NCBI GenBank assembly: GCA_964628195.1
Contig: CAZVPF010000002.1
Location: 1-64,000 of the forward strand
DNA: 64,000 nucleotides
Direction of reading: 5' to 3'
From: CAZVPF01 sp964628195
Lineage (GTDB): Bacteria > Planctomycetota > Phycisphaerae > Sedimentisphaerales > Anaerohalosphaeraceae
Under the pieces are notes generated by a model that had not been told where the DNA came from, searched no databases, and saw nothing but the letters and a program-made list of their open reading frames with translations. Of this stretch, positions 53,889 through 62,214 are shown in pieces (the stretch's first letter is position 1; the number at the start of each line of letters is the position of its first letter). Position numbers and translations under genes: made by a program.

Positions 53889-55628
53889 ATGAAAGGCTTA
53901 GTATATGTTATTTGTTTGTGTTTAACAGGTTTTTCGCTGTCAAATATTGTCGGCCAAACCCTTGTGGTTGATGATGACGGTCCGGCTGATTTCACATTGA
54001 TCCAGCCGGCCATTGACTCGGCTCAAAGCGGTGACACAATTCTTGTCATGCCGGGCACATACCACGAAAATATCCTAATGCCCTGCAAGTCTGTAACATT
54101 GAAATCGAATGCACCGCAAAGCCCGGAATTGTTCGTAATTGATGGTATGGACAGTGGTACGGTCATTTCTTTTATAAATACCGGGCAGATGGGGATTATT
54201 GTTGAAGGCTTTACCATCGTTAATGGAAATGCAGACCGTGGCGGGGGGGTATTATGCTCCAACAGCAGCCCGACGGTCACCAATTGCGTTATTACCCAAA
54301 ACACTGGTGTCGACGGAGGCGGGGTGCTTTGTGAGAATACGAGCAGCCCGCATTTTATCGGCTGTTCTTTCACTACTAACACAGCTTCTTATGGCGGCGC
54401 TGTTAATTCGATTGACAGTTCGCCGATTCTTGAAAGCTGCATATTACAATCAAACAGTTCGACTGACACAGGCGGAGCCGTTCGAGTAAGCGGCGGGCAG
54501 GGGTTATATTTGACAGATTGCGTGTTTGTTTCCAACAGCTCGGCTTACGGCGGGGCAATGGACTGCAGGTCCGTTGAATTGACATTGACAAATTGTCTCT
54601 TCGAAGGAAACAGTTCACCCAATGGCGGGGGAGTGTACATTTGGAGATCTACGGGCACTTTCAGTGATTGTGAATTCATCGGCAATAATTCAATTAACTG
54701 CGGCGGAGGATTATTTGCAATTGAGAGCAGCCCGGTCCTTAGGAATTGCAATTTCAGATCGAACAGCGCACAGAGTATTGGCGGCGGCATTTTCGGCCTT
54801 GTAGATACTGATATAGAGCTTTACGGCTGCACTTTTTACCAAAACAGCGCATCCTCCGCAGGCGGGGTGGGGTTAACGACAGGCTCCAATGCCGTGCTTG
54901 GCAACTGTATATTTACAGCCAATAACGGCCATAACGGCCCGGGAGCTGTCGATGCGAAGCTTGAAAGCGGATTGTCGATTATTAATTGCGTGTTTAACAG
55001 CAATGTTTCCGGGGCTAAAGGCGCATTGAGTGTTGATAATGGAAAGTTTGAGATGACCGGCTGCACAATCTACGCAAACAGCTGTTCTGGTGAGAGTGGC
55101 ATTAGTTTTTACAATTGCCCAATAAGCCCCGTCATAACGCATACAATATTATGGTCGAATGGCAATGAACAGATAAACGCGGTTAATGCCCAGCCTGATG
55201 TTAAGTATTGCTGCATTGAAGGGGGTTATTCAGGCAGCGGCAATATCTCAAAGGACCCTGAGCTTGTGGACGTAAATGGTCCTGATAGGCTGCCCGGAAC
55301 GATGGATGACGATTTGAGGCTTGGTGCGGACTCTCCCTGTATTGATGCCGGCAATAATTGTTTGGTGCCTCCGGACCTATTTGACCTCGATGGCGATGGG
55401 GTCTTGGAAAAAGAGCCTCTCGCTGTTGATTGCGGGAATTGCTGCAGGCTGGTTGATAACAAAAGTATTGAAGATACCGGTTATGGATATTTTCCGGGGG
55501 CCGCTGTTGTGGATATAGGAGCCTATGAATATCAGGTATCTTGCCTGGTTGGCGATTTGAACTATGATGGGGTGGTTAATTCTATTGATTTGGCGATTAT
55601 GAATTCAAACTGGCTTAAAAGGCAATAG
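53889..55628 (+). CDS. secreted right-handed parallel beta-helix protein with dockerin-like tail
   Basis: The 579-residue protein has a signal peptide (1-20) and then many repeats of about 22-25 residues in a beta-helix pattern (GGGV/GGAV turns and NCxF segments), as in polymorphic or pectate-lyase-like extracellular proteins. The C terminus LVGDLNYDGVVNSIDLAIMN is one EF-hand-like half of a dockerin (Asp, Asn, Asp ligands), common at the end of Planctomycete surface proteins. A catalytic role is not evident. The start at 53889 has GAGG eight bases upstream; a TTG six bases before is an alternative. Confidence 0.8.
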   Translation: MKGLVYVICLCLTGFSLSNIVGQTLVVDDDGPADFTLIQPAIDSAQSGDTILVMPGTYHENILMPCKSVTLKSNAPQSPELFVIDGMDSGTVISFINTGQMGIIVEGFTIVNGNADRGGGVLCSNSSPTVTNCVITQNTGVDGGGVLCENTSSPHFIGCSFTTNTASYGGAVNSIDSSPILESCILQSNSSTDTGGAVRVSGGQGLYLTDCVFVSNSSAYGGAMDCRSVELTLTNCLFEGNSSPNGGGVYIWRSTGTFSDCEFIGNNSINCGGGLFAIESSPVLRNCNFRSNSAQSIGGGIFGLVDTDIELYGCTFYQNSASSAGGVGLTTGSNAVLGNCIFTANNGHNGPGAVDAKLESGLSIINCVFNSNVSGAKGALSVDNGKFEMTGCTIYANSCSGESGISFYNCPISPVITHTILWSNGNEQINAVNAQPDVKYCCIEGGYSGSGNISKDPELVDVNGPDRLPGTMDDDLRLGADSPCIDAGNNCLVPPDLFDLDGDGVLEKEPLAVDCGNCCRLVDNKSIEDTGYGYFPGAAVVDIGAYEYQVSCLVGDLNYDGVVNSIDLAIMNSNWLKRQ

Positions 55629-55706
55629 TGGATACAGAATTCACTGTAAAGTCGGCATAAGTTTTAGCGTTTTCCTAATATATTTTTCTTATTTCAGATT
55701 TTTTTA

Positions 55707-55734
55707 TTGACACTACCGATAAAAGTGTTAAAAT
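55707..55734 (+). promoter_or_regulatory. sigma-70-type promoter of PEP-CTERM gene
   Basis: TTGACA at 55707-55712 and TAAAAT at 55729-55734 are separated by 16 bases, close to the consensus. An ACACT/AGTGT dyad lies in the same stretch. The gene starts 65 bases downstream of the -10. Confidence 0.6.
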
Positions 55735-55799
55735 TTAACCGTTATGGAGAGTAGTAAGTAACAATAATAGCGTTTGAATTCTTTTAAGGGGTAGATGAA

Positions 55800-56489
55800 A
55801 TGAAAAGGTTTGGATTAATATTGGGGATGATAGCACTTCTGTCATTTAGTGCACAAGCAACGCTTGTAGGAGATAATGATTCAGCAGTCCTGCCTGACCA
55901 GCTTCAAGTAACTTTGCAACTGGAAAAGTTTGAGGGCAACCTTGCAGACCTGACGAGTGTGTTTATTCAGGTTGATTTTGCACTTCTCAATTCGGTAGTA
56001 GAGGTAGACAACGATTCAGTCACATCAGGTAACGCTACTGCAAAGGTAACAAGTTCTTTTATAACTTTTACGTCGAGCGTTACACTCTTGAAGACTGACT
56101 TTGACACTATCAATGCCGGGGATTTTGCAATAAATGAACAGCAGAATTTTATGCTTCAGCCGACAACCGGTGATACCGTAGGGCAATTTGACGCTACAGG
56201 CGATGTGGACTATGGAATTTTTGACCCCGGTACCATTAATAAATCAGACTCTGGTTTCATTGATAGTGCTGTTTGGGCTCAATATGTTGGTGCCCCCGGT
56301 GAAACTTTCACAATTGATATAGAAGCAAGTTATCTTACAGGCGCTACATTCGACGGCAGCGATGGTTACTTCCAGGGAAGTACACCTAACGGCAATGTAA
56401 CAGCTACTGTTCGGTACACCTTTGTTCCCGAACCTGCGACAATGGCGCTTCTCGGGCTCGGTGGTTTGCTTCTCAGGAAAAGAAAATAA
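55800..56489 (+). CDS. PEP-CTERM anchored secreted protein
   Basis: The 229-residue protein has a signal peptide (1-20, cleaved near AQA) and a C-terminal VPEPATMALLGLGGLLLRKRK, a textbook PEP-CTERM signal. The body (about 21-205) has a cohesin-like or beta-sandwich pattern (LQVTLQLEKFEGNLADLTSV). It is not detectably similar to the other PEP-CTERM protein here outside the two termini. A promoter and a terminator flank it. Confidence 0.82.
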   Translation: MKRFGLILGMIALLSFSAQATLVGDNDSAVLPDQLQVTLQLEKFEGNLADLTSVFIQVDFALLNSVVEVDNDSVTSGNATAKVTSSFITFTSSVTLLKTDFDTINAGDFAINEQQNFMLQPTTGDTVGQFDATGDVDYGIFDPGTINKSDSGFIDSAVWAQYVGAPGETFTIDIEASYLTGATFDGSDGYFQGSTPNGNVTATVRYTFVPEPATMALLGLGGLLLRKRK

Positions 56490-56510
56490 GCTGTCGCAGT
56501 AAAAAATTGC

Positions 56511-56538
56511 AAAGGCCGCTGGTAAGCGGCCTTTTTTT
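56511..56538 (+). terminator. rho-independent terminator
   Basis: AAAGGCCGCT (56511-56520) pairs with AGCGGCCTTT (56525-56534), loop GGTA, with seven T in the 3' arm and after it. It lies 21 bases after the PEP-CTERM stop. Confidence 0.9.
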
Positions 56539-56570
56539 ATGCGCTTGTTTCATGAATCAAAAGTAAACCA

Positions 56571-57320
56571 TTATATATTCAAATCTATATTCGGGTTTCG
56601 CCACAAGTAATAGTTCGGCCTCGGTCCGAGTTTGCGAATTACAAATCTGATTCTTTCCGGCCCGGGCGGCATGTTCTTTCTTTTACCGTAAGCGACGAGA
56701 AATTTACAAATTTCGAGATTTAATAATCGTTTTGCCGCCGGCGATAACGACTGCATCTTTTTTTGCACAATTGCCGGTTCAATGAAATCGGATGCTGCTA
56801 TTCCGACGTTTTCAAATGTTCTTGTCATATTTCTAACCCGCGGCAAAGACTCGGCAGTATATTTATTCATGCCTGCTTTTTCGAAAAACGGATTTACTCT
56901 GCCCATAACCGCAAGGGCTTCAACATAAGGTGTTGGCATCAGTTTCATAGTCTCTGCAACGAGCAGCCGGGCAAGCCCAAGACCTCGGTAGCGAGGATCA
57001 ATAATTACCCTGCTTATACAGCGGAAATTGGCGTTTACCGATTGCATGGTCTTCTTCCTGCTTTCAAGGCCCGTAAATATGCCCTTTGTTGCAATGTTTC
57101 TAAGCTTTATCGACGGAACGGGCATAGTGTAGACGATAAGCCCCGCAGGTTCATTTATTGGCATAAAAACGGTGGATTTATTGAAAATTTTATACATTTT
57201 TACGTATGGGCCGAGATTGCCGGACCTGTAGTGGAAACGTGCGAGATAGTTATAGTCACGTCTTTTGGCCTCGGTTATTACAAGTTCGCTAAGTATTGAG
57301 CATTTAGGGTGATTGAACAT
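56571..57320 (-). CDS. GNAT-type acetyltransferase resembling the C-terminal half of COG2401
   Basis: The 249-residue protein has a GNAT core with the acetyl-CoA loop RVIIDPRYRGLGLARLLV near 110-127 and EALAVMGRVNPFFEKAGM near 137-155. The N-terminal DYNYLARFHYRSGNLG is the element I associate with the acetyltransferase half of COG2401 proteins, where it is fused to an ABC-type ATPase. Here the ATPase half appears as a separate gene on the same strand about 1.1 kb upstream. The substrate is unknown. The last third (about 190-249) is basic and holds an Arg/Pro-rich end. The two CBS genes between the two halves are on the opposite strand. Confidence 0.7.
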   Translation of the reverse strand: MFNHPKCSILSELVITEAKRRDYNYLARFHYRSGNLGPYVKMYKIFNKSTVFMPINEPAGLIVYTMPVPSIKLRNIATKGIFTGLESRKKTMQSVNANFRCISRVIIDPRYRGLGLARLLVAETMKLMPTPYVEALAVMGRVNPFFEKAGMNKYTAESLPRVRNMTRTFENVGIAASDFIEPAIVQKKMQSLSPAAKRLLNLEICKFLVAYGKRKNMPPGPERIRFVIRKLGPRPNYYLWRNPNIDLNI

Positions 57321-57497
57321 TTTATCGGACCTGTGAAAAAATTTATTGTGTTGTATTAACTAAATGTTTATTGTGAAAATGACGATTAAACTATCGGACA
57401 CAGCTTTTAGATGTTCTTTGGCTGTATGCGGGCACATGCATCCAAAGCGGACATTGTGTGAATATGAACAATTTATAATTCCAGACAGGGACGTGTG

Positions 57498-57896
57498 ATG
57501 TTTGAAGCATCGACAATAATGCAAAAAGAGTTGATCACGGTAAGGCCTGACACTCCTATCCAGGAGGCGATCAAGCTGATGGTTGACTTTAAGATTACGG
57601 GTATCCCAGTGGTGGAAGGGGATAATCGGCTGGTGGGGGTTGTTTCGGAGAAAGACGTTCTTAAGCTGTTGTACAATGCCCAGGACAAGACCAGGCATGT
57701 TTGCGATTTTATGACGGACGCTGTTCGCAGTTTTGAGGCGGACAACACTATAATGGAGATTTGTCAGTGTCTTATTAATAATAACTTCCGTCGAATTCCT
57801 ATTACCGATGACGGCAAACTTGTTGGTGTGATTAGCAGGAAGGACGTCATTCGCTTTATTTTGAAACTGAGGAAAAAAGAGACGTCGGGCAATTGA
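57498..57896 (+). CDS. tandem CBS-domain protein
   Basis: The 132-residue protein is made of two CBS domains (about 5-60 and 70-125). The first begins IMQKELITVRPDTPIQEAIK and contains the typical GIPVVEGDNRLVGVVSEKDV; the second ends LVGVISRKDVIRFI. CBS pairs bind adenosine nucleotides or S-adenosylmethionine and often regulate other proteins. ATG at 57498 has AGGG at good spacing; a GTG directly before it is also in frame. A paralogue follows 49 bases downstream. Confidence 0.85.
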   Translation: MFEASTIMQKELITVRPDTPIQEAIKLMVDFKITGIPVVEGDNRLVGVVSEKDVLKLLYNAQDKTRHVCDFMTDAVRSFEADNTIMEICQCLINNNFRRIPITDDGKLVGVISRKDVIRFILKLRKKETSGN

Positions 57897-57945
57897 GTAT
57901 GATTTTAGTCTACAGCGATTAGTATAATTTATATAGGGGTCGGAT

Positions 57946-58323
57946 ATGTTCACGGTAAAGGATGTGATGAGCAATGAATTGGTGACGGTTTTTCCTGAAA
58001 CTCCGATATACGACGCGGTCCGGCTGATGGTAAACAAGAATGTGACGGGTCTGCCCGTTGTGGATGAGGATATGAACCTTATCGGGATCATATCGGAGAA
58101 GGATGTTTTGTGCCTTCTCGCCGACGATCTTAGCGGCAGTGTTGCCGATTTTATGACGACCGATGTTATAAGTTTCACCGAGTCTGACGATCTTATTAAG
58201 GTTTGCGAATCATTGGTTGAACATAATTTCCGCAGGGTCCCAATAGTTTCGGGCCAAAAACTTGTCGGGCTGATTACTCGAAGGGACATTATCAAATACA
58301 TTCTCGAACCGGTCGGTAAATAG
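57946..58323 (+). CDS. tandem CBS-domain protein (paralogue)
   Basis: The 125-residue protein has the same two-CBS plan as its neighbour (VMSNELVTVFPETPIYDAVR, then GLPVVDEDMNLIGIISEKDV, and LVGLITRRDIIKYI at the end), so the pair arose by tandem duplication. GGGG precedes the ATG. Two such chains could form the disc of four CBS pairs seen in other CBS proteins, as a hetero-oligomer. Confidence 0.85.
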   Translation: MFTVKDVMSNELVTVFPETPIYDAVRLMVNKNVTGLPVVDEDMNLIGIISEKDVLCLLADDLSGSVADFMTTDVISFTESDDLIKVCESLVEHNFRRVPIVSGQKLVGLITRRDIIKYILEPVGK

Positions 58324-58412
58324 CGGTGGATTGAGGGCTGCAAATTCTTTTTTTGTGGTCGGGGCGGTAAATTAACACTTTCGGGCATCTTATCAAACAA
58401 TCATATTAAAGA

Positions 58413-59054
58413 TTAATGATTTTTATACAGAACCGTTATGCTGCCGCTGAGGGGTTTTATTACTTTTATGTCAGGCCTTAAGTCCTTCAGGAGGTCCGTT
58501 CTGTAACCTGCAAGAACAAAAGTAAGCCCGTGCCTTGCGGCGAGTATCCTCGTTCTGTGGGCTATTGCCGCTGCGGTCACCGGGTCGAGGCTGGAACAGT
58601 ACTCATCAGAAACGATATATTGTTTTTTGCTCTGCAGGGCTTTTGCCAGCCTGTAGCGGAACTTCTGGCCTTCGGACAGCATTGCCGGTGGGGTAACAGC
58701 ATTGAAAATGTCACCAAGGCCGATCGACGAGAGCAGCCGCATATTATCTTCAGCGGGGCCTTTAAACGTATCGATTACGGCTTTTTTTCGCGACAACTGA
58801 ATTTTTTCGATGCGGATCTTTTGACCATCCGGCAGTTGTTCGTACAACTCATCCAGCAATACGGACTTGCCCGATCCCGACGGGCCGAATATATAACATA
58901 TCTGTCCGGGGTTCAGTGTTAAATTTAGTTTGTGTTCAATGGAGTTGTCATTAATTATGTCCCTGTCAATGCCGAATGTTTTCATGAGTTTTGCGCACTT
59001 GGGGCTTATTATCTCATTATATTTGAACTGCTTTGAAATTTTTATTGTTTTCAT
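58413..59054 (-). CDS. ABC-type ATPase resembling the ATPase half of COG2401
   Basis: The 213-residue protein has Walker A GPSGSGKSVLL near residue 56, an altered signature LSEGQKFRYRLAKAL near 127, and Walker B YIVSDEYCSSLDP near 146. The N-terminal segment KQFKYNEIISPKCAKLMKTFGID is the region I associate with COG2401 ATPases. The residue normally a histidine in the switch after Walker B is not seen; the region reads FVLAGYRTDLLKDLRPD. It has no membrane segment and no partner permease, so it is not a transporter ATPase. Its ATG overlaps the stop of the HTH gene by one base (TAATG), showing translational coupling. Confidence 0.75.
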   Translation of the reverse strand: MKTIKISKQFKYNEIISPKCAKLMKTFGIDRDIINDNSIEHKLNLTLNPGQICYIFGPSGSGKSVLLDELYEQLPDGQKIRIEKIQLSRKKAVIDTFKGPAEDNMRLLSSIGLGDIFNAVTPPAMLSEGQKFRYRLAKALQSKKQYIVSDEYCSSLDPVTAAAIAHRTRILAARHGLTFVLAGYRTDLLKDLRPDIKVIKPLSGSITVLYKNH

Positions 59055-59515
59055 TATTTGCCTTTGTTTACTTTTTTGAAATTCATTGTCCTGAGCCTGT
59101 TGACTTTATTTATAAGCTTTACCAACTGATAACGGGTAATTTTGTTCTGTCGAGCCGTATCAAACTGACTCATTTCCGCCATATAGTAATCTCTTAGTAT
59201 TTTAAGCTCTCGTTGAGTGAATGACCGGCGGTTTTTAAGGCAGAAGATATATTCACCATGCACCAATTTGTGAATGTTTTTCTTAATTCTGCGTGAGACG
59301 CTTGACTGAGAAATTCGCAGCAGCCGTGCTATCCCGGAATAATTGAAACCGTTTTCGAGGTACATTTTCATTATTGCACGGTCTGCGGGTTTAAGCAGCT
59401 CACAACGAAGACGAAGTGCCTCGATGTTTCGAGCGGTGTCCGTTTTCAGGCAGTATCTTTTTGAGCTGCGGTCTTGTGCTGATAATTTGCTTATATCAAC
59501 ATTGATTTTAGGCAT
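59054..59515 (-). CDS. sigma-70 region 4-like HTH protein
   Basis: The 153-residue protein has a helix-turn-helix of the sigma region 4 type (about 30-85): LLKPADRAIMKMYLENGFNYSGIARLLRISQSSVSRRIKK. It lacks regions 2 and 3 of sigma factors, so it is not a sigma factor but probably a DNA-binding protein. A second helical part (about 95-145, FTQRELKILRDYYMAEM...) follows. ATG at 59515 has AGGAG eight bases upstream; the ATG at 59521 is possible. It is the first gene of a coupled pair with the ATPase. Confidence 0.7.
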   Translation of the reverse strand: MPKINVDISKLSAQDRSSKRYCLKTDTARNIEALRLRCELLKPADRAIMKMYLENGFNYSGIARLLRISQSSVSRRIKKNIHKLVHGEYIFCLKNRRSFTQRELKILRDYYMAEMSQFDTARQNKITRYQLVKLINKVNRLRTMNFKKVNKGK

Positions 59516-59831
59516 TTTCATTTCTCCTCTCTGTTCTGAACCCATCCTTAGGCAATCCTTAATATAATTTGTTAAATAAATACCTAACAATGCACATATA
59601 TTAACTTTTGATAAAATGAATTCAAGTGAATTTTAATATTTTATAGAAAAATTATAAGTAGTTCCAGGTAGTCAATGCCGTATTTTGCAGAATATTTAAA
59701 TTATTCCTGTATATTATGTACTTTATCGCGAATTTTTTTCTATAATTGTAGTGTCGCTTTCTGTTAAACTAACCATTGATGAATTTGTTGGATATATCAG
59801 GGTATAGCAGACCTATTGTGTGGAGTTAAAG
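59516..59831. other. AT-rich intergenic region
   Basis: This 316-base gap separates the divergent HTH-ATPase pair and the PAS kinase. It is strongly AT-rich and should contain both promoters. I found no convincing promoter pair, no RNA gene and no repeat. Confidence 0.4.
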
Positions 59832-62063
59832 ATGAGAGATAAAAATATTGCCTGGGCGATATTTTTATTAATTGTTCTGTCATATTGGAGCAATATATCA
59901 ATTTGCAAAGCCAATTTGCACACTAATCCAGCTTTATTTTCAAATAAAACAGATTCGATTTCCTTGCAGGATGACAAAAGTTTTCTACTTTTGGCACAAA
60001 AGGGATTATTAGGGTCTTCTTATACACATATTAAAGTAGCTCCCAATCCGAAAGTTTTATCTGACGCCCAGCCTTTTTTTCAGATACATGAAGATTATGT
60101 CGTTATTACTGCGATGGCATTCGGTGTGTTGTTGCTTCTTATCATATATCTGATCATTAATATTATTCAAAGGCATATCGCCGAGAATAATCTGCGCACA
60201 CTGTTTGAGGCAATGCCGGACACGGCGATAGTTTATGATGATTCAGGCAGGATACTCAACTGTAATTATGCTTCCAGCGCAAAACTTGGTTACTCCCGGC
60301 GGGAGCTTTTAAGCAGAAATATCCGGAGCGTAGAAAGCAAAGATTTTGCCGGCGGTTTCTTTGAAAGAACCCGGGAACTGAAAAAATCCGGTGTTAATCA
60401 GATAGAAGGGCAGTTCATAACAAAAACGGGAAAGGTTATCGATGTTGATATAAACTGCAACGTGATAAAATACAAGGGTTCAACCGCTTTTCTTGCGGTT
60501 TGCAGAGACGTAACCGAACAAAAGCGTAACCAGAAGAAACTGCTTGAAAGTGAAAAACGTTTCAAAACTCTCTTTAACCTTGCCGGTGATGCCATATTCA
60601 TTCACGATATGCAGGGACATATCATGGAGGTCAATGATGTAGCTGTTGAAAGGCTTGGATATTCAAGGCAGCAGTTTATGGAGATGACCCCCAAAGACTT
60701 TGATATCCCTGAGTTTGGGGAGCTTTATGAGGATCGGGCCAATATATTGCAAGAAAAAGGTGAACTGATGTTCGAATCGGCCCATCGAGCAAGTGATGGA
60801 AAAGTAGTCCCGGTTGAAATTTATGCAAAAAAAATAAGTTTAAAGGGGCAGGACGTTATTATGAGTTCCTGCCGAGATTTAAGCGAGAGAAAAAAAACCC
60901 AGCAGCAGCTTCTTCAAAGCGAGGAAAAGTACCGGACGCTCGTGGAAAATCTTAATGAGGGTGTGTGGCTGTTGGACGGCAAGGCATACACTACTTATGT
61001 GAACCCGCGTATGTCTGAGATACTCGGATTAAGCTCTGATGAAATAATCGGCAGGCACCTTTTTGATTTTATGTCCGAAGATATGGTTTCTTATGCCTCT
61101 GAACTGCTTGACAGAAGGCAAAGCGGAATGGATGAAGAGCATGAATTTCAGTTCCTTCGCTGCGATAACGGTCAAACGGGCAGTGTTTATGTTAACATGA
61201 GGTGCAGCCCGCTATACGGTACAAATGGGGAGTATGCCGGAGCCCTTGCCGCTGTTTCGGACATTACTAAAGCTAAAGAGATGGAAAAGCAGCGTGAAAA
61301 ACTGATGCGAGCCCTGGAGCTTAAAAACAAGGAACTCGAGAGCATTGTTTATGTAAGTTCGCATGACCTGCGTTCTCCGCTGGTGAATATTCAGGGTTTC
61401 AGTTCGGAAATACTGACCAGTTATAAACGGCTTGTCGAAATACTCAAGGAAACGCAAGTGCCGCAGGAAATGCAAAAGGAGCTTGACACCATTGTTTTCA
61501 GAGATTTTCCGGATTCAATCAAGTTTGTTATGACCAGCGTCAAGAAAATGGATATACTTTTGAAAGGCCTGCTCAAGCTTTCCCGGCTGGGCCGCTCGGC
61601 AATTGTAATTGACAGACTCAATATGAACGACGTGCTCAAAGAGGTTGTCAATGCGATGCAGTTCCAGGTCAAAGATGCCGGGGCTGAATTAGAAATTCAG
61701 GACGAACTTCCGGGTTGCATGGGTGACCATTCGCAGATAAACCAGGTTTTCTCCAATCTTATCGACAACGCTTTAAAGTACCGACACCCGGACCGAAGGC
61801 CGTCGATAAGAATAAGCGGCAAATCTCAAGGCCGAAACTCTGTTTATGAAGTAAGTGATAACGGTATCGGTTTTGAGCCTTTACACAGGGAGAGGGTTTT
61901 TGAGATATTTCACAGGCTAGAGCCGGCCGGTAAGGTCGGCGGGGAGGGGCTGGGACTGACTATAGTTCGGCGAATAATCGATCGACATGAAGGTGATATC
62001 CAGGTAGATTCGGCTCTCGGCCAGGGCACCACTTTTTATATCACTTTGCCCGCAGTGCAATAA
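59832..62063 (+). CDS. PAS-domain sensor histidine kinase
   Basis: The 743-residue protein has an N-terminal membrane segment or signal (about 6-25), a second membrane helix (about 88-111), then three PAS domains (about 115-235, 243-355, 365-485), a HisKA domain with the phospho-histidine in SSHDLRSPLVNI near 510, and an ATPase domain with NLIDNALKY near 642, DNGIGFEP and GGEGLGLTIVRR. The periplasmic part between the helices is only about 60 residues with no known fold. The HisKA sequence is the phytochrome-like type. ATG at 59832 has GGAG six bases upstream. No response regulator is adjacent. Confidence 0.88.
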   Translation: MRDKNIAWAIFLLIVLSYWSNISICKANLHTNPALFSNKTDSISLQDDKSFLLLAQKGLLGSSYTHIKVAPNPKVLSDAQPFFQIHEDYVVITAMAFGVLLLLIIYLIINIIQRHIAENNLRTLFEAMPDTAIVYDDSGRILNCNYASSAKLGYSRRELLSRNIRSVESKDFAGGFFERTRELKKSGVNQIEGQFITKTGKVIDVDINCNVIKYKGSTAFLAVCRDVTEQKRNQKKLLESEKRFKTLFNLAGDAIFIHDMQGHIMEVNDVAVERLGYSRQQFMEMTPKDFDIPEFGELYEDRANILQEKGELMFESAHRASDGKVVPVEIYAKKISLKGQDVIMSSCRDLSERKKTQQQLLQSEEKYRTLVENLNEGVWLLDGKAYTTYVNPRMSEILGLSSDEIIGRHLFDFMSEDMVSYASELLDRRQSGMDEEHEFQFLRCDNGQTGSVYVNMRCSPLYGTNGEYAGALAAVSDITKAKEMEKQREKLMRALELKNKELESIVYVSSHDLRSPLVNIQGFSSEILTSYKRLVEILKETQVPQEMQKELDTIVFRDFPDSIKFVMTSVKKMDILLKGLLKLSRLGRSAIVIDRLNMNDVLKEVVNAMQFQVKDAGAELEIQDELPGCMGDHSQINQVFSNLIDNALKYRHPDRRPSIRISGKSQGRNSVYEVSDNGIGFEPLHRERVFEIFHRLEPAGKVGGEGLGLTIVRRIIDRHEGDIQVDSALGQGTTFYITLPAVQ

Positions 62064-62214
62064 TCGCTAAAGGTGCCGGCGGGGTGAAAAATTTTTGTTT
62101 TTCGCAAAAAAGCAGTTGCCAGGGCTTTCAAAAACAGTTTCTTGCTTTTTTTCTGCAGTTCGGCTATAAATACACCCTGTAAATAGACATTAAGTGTGTA
62201 TATTTGGGAGTGTT

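Noticed and set aside
57360..58400. 346-codon open frame antisense to both CBS genes
   Set aside because: Both CBS genes have intact motifs and ribosome sites; the antisense frame has neither.
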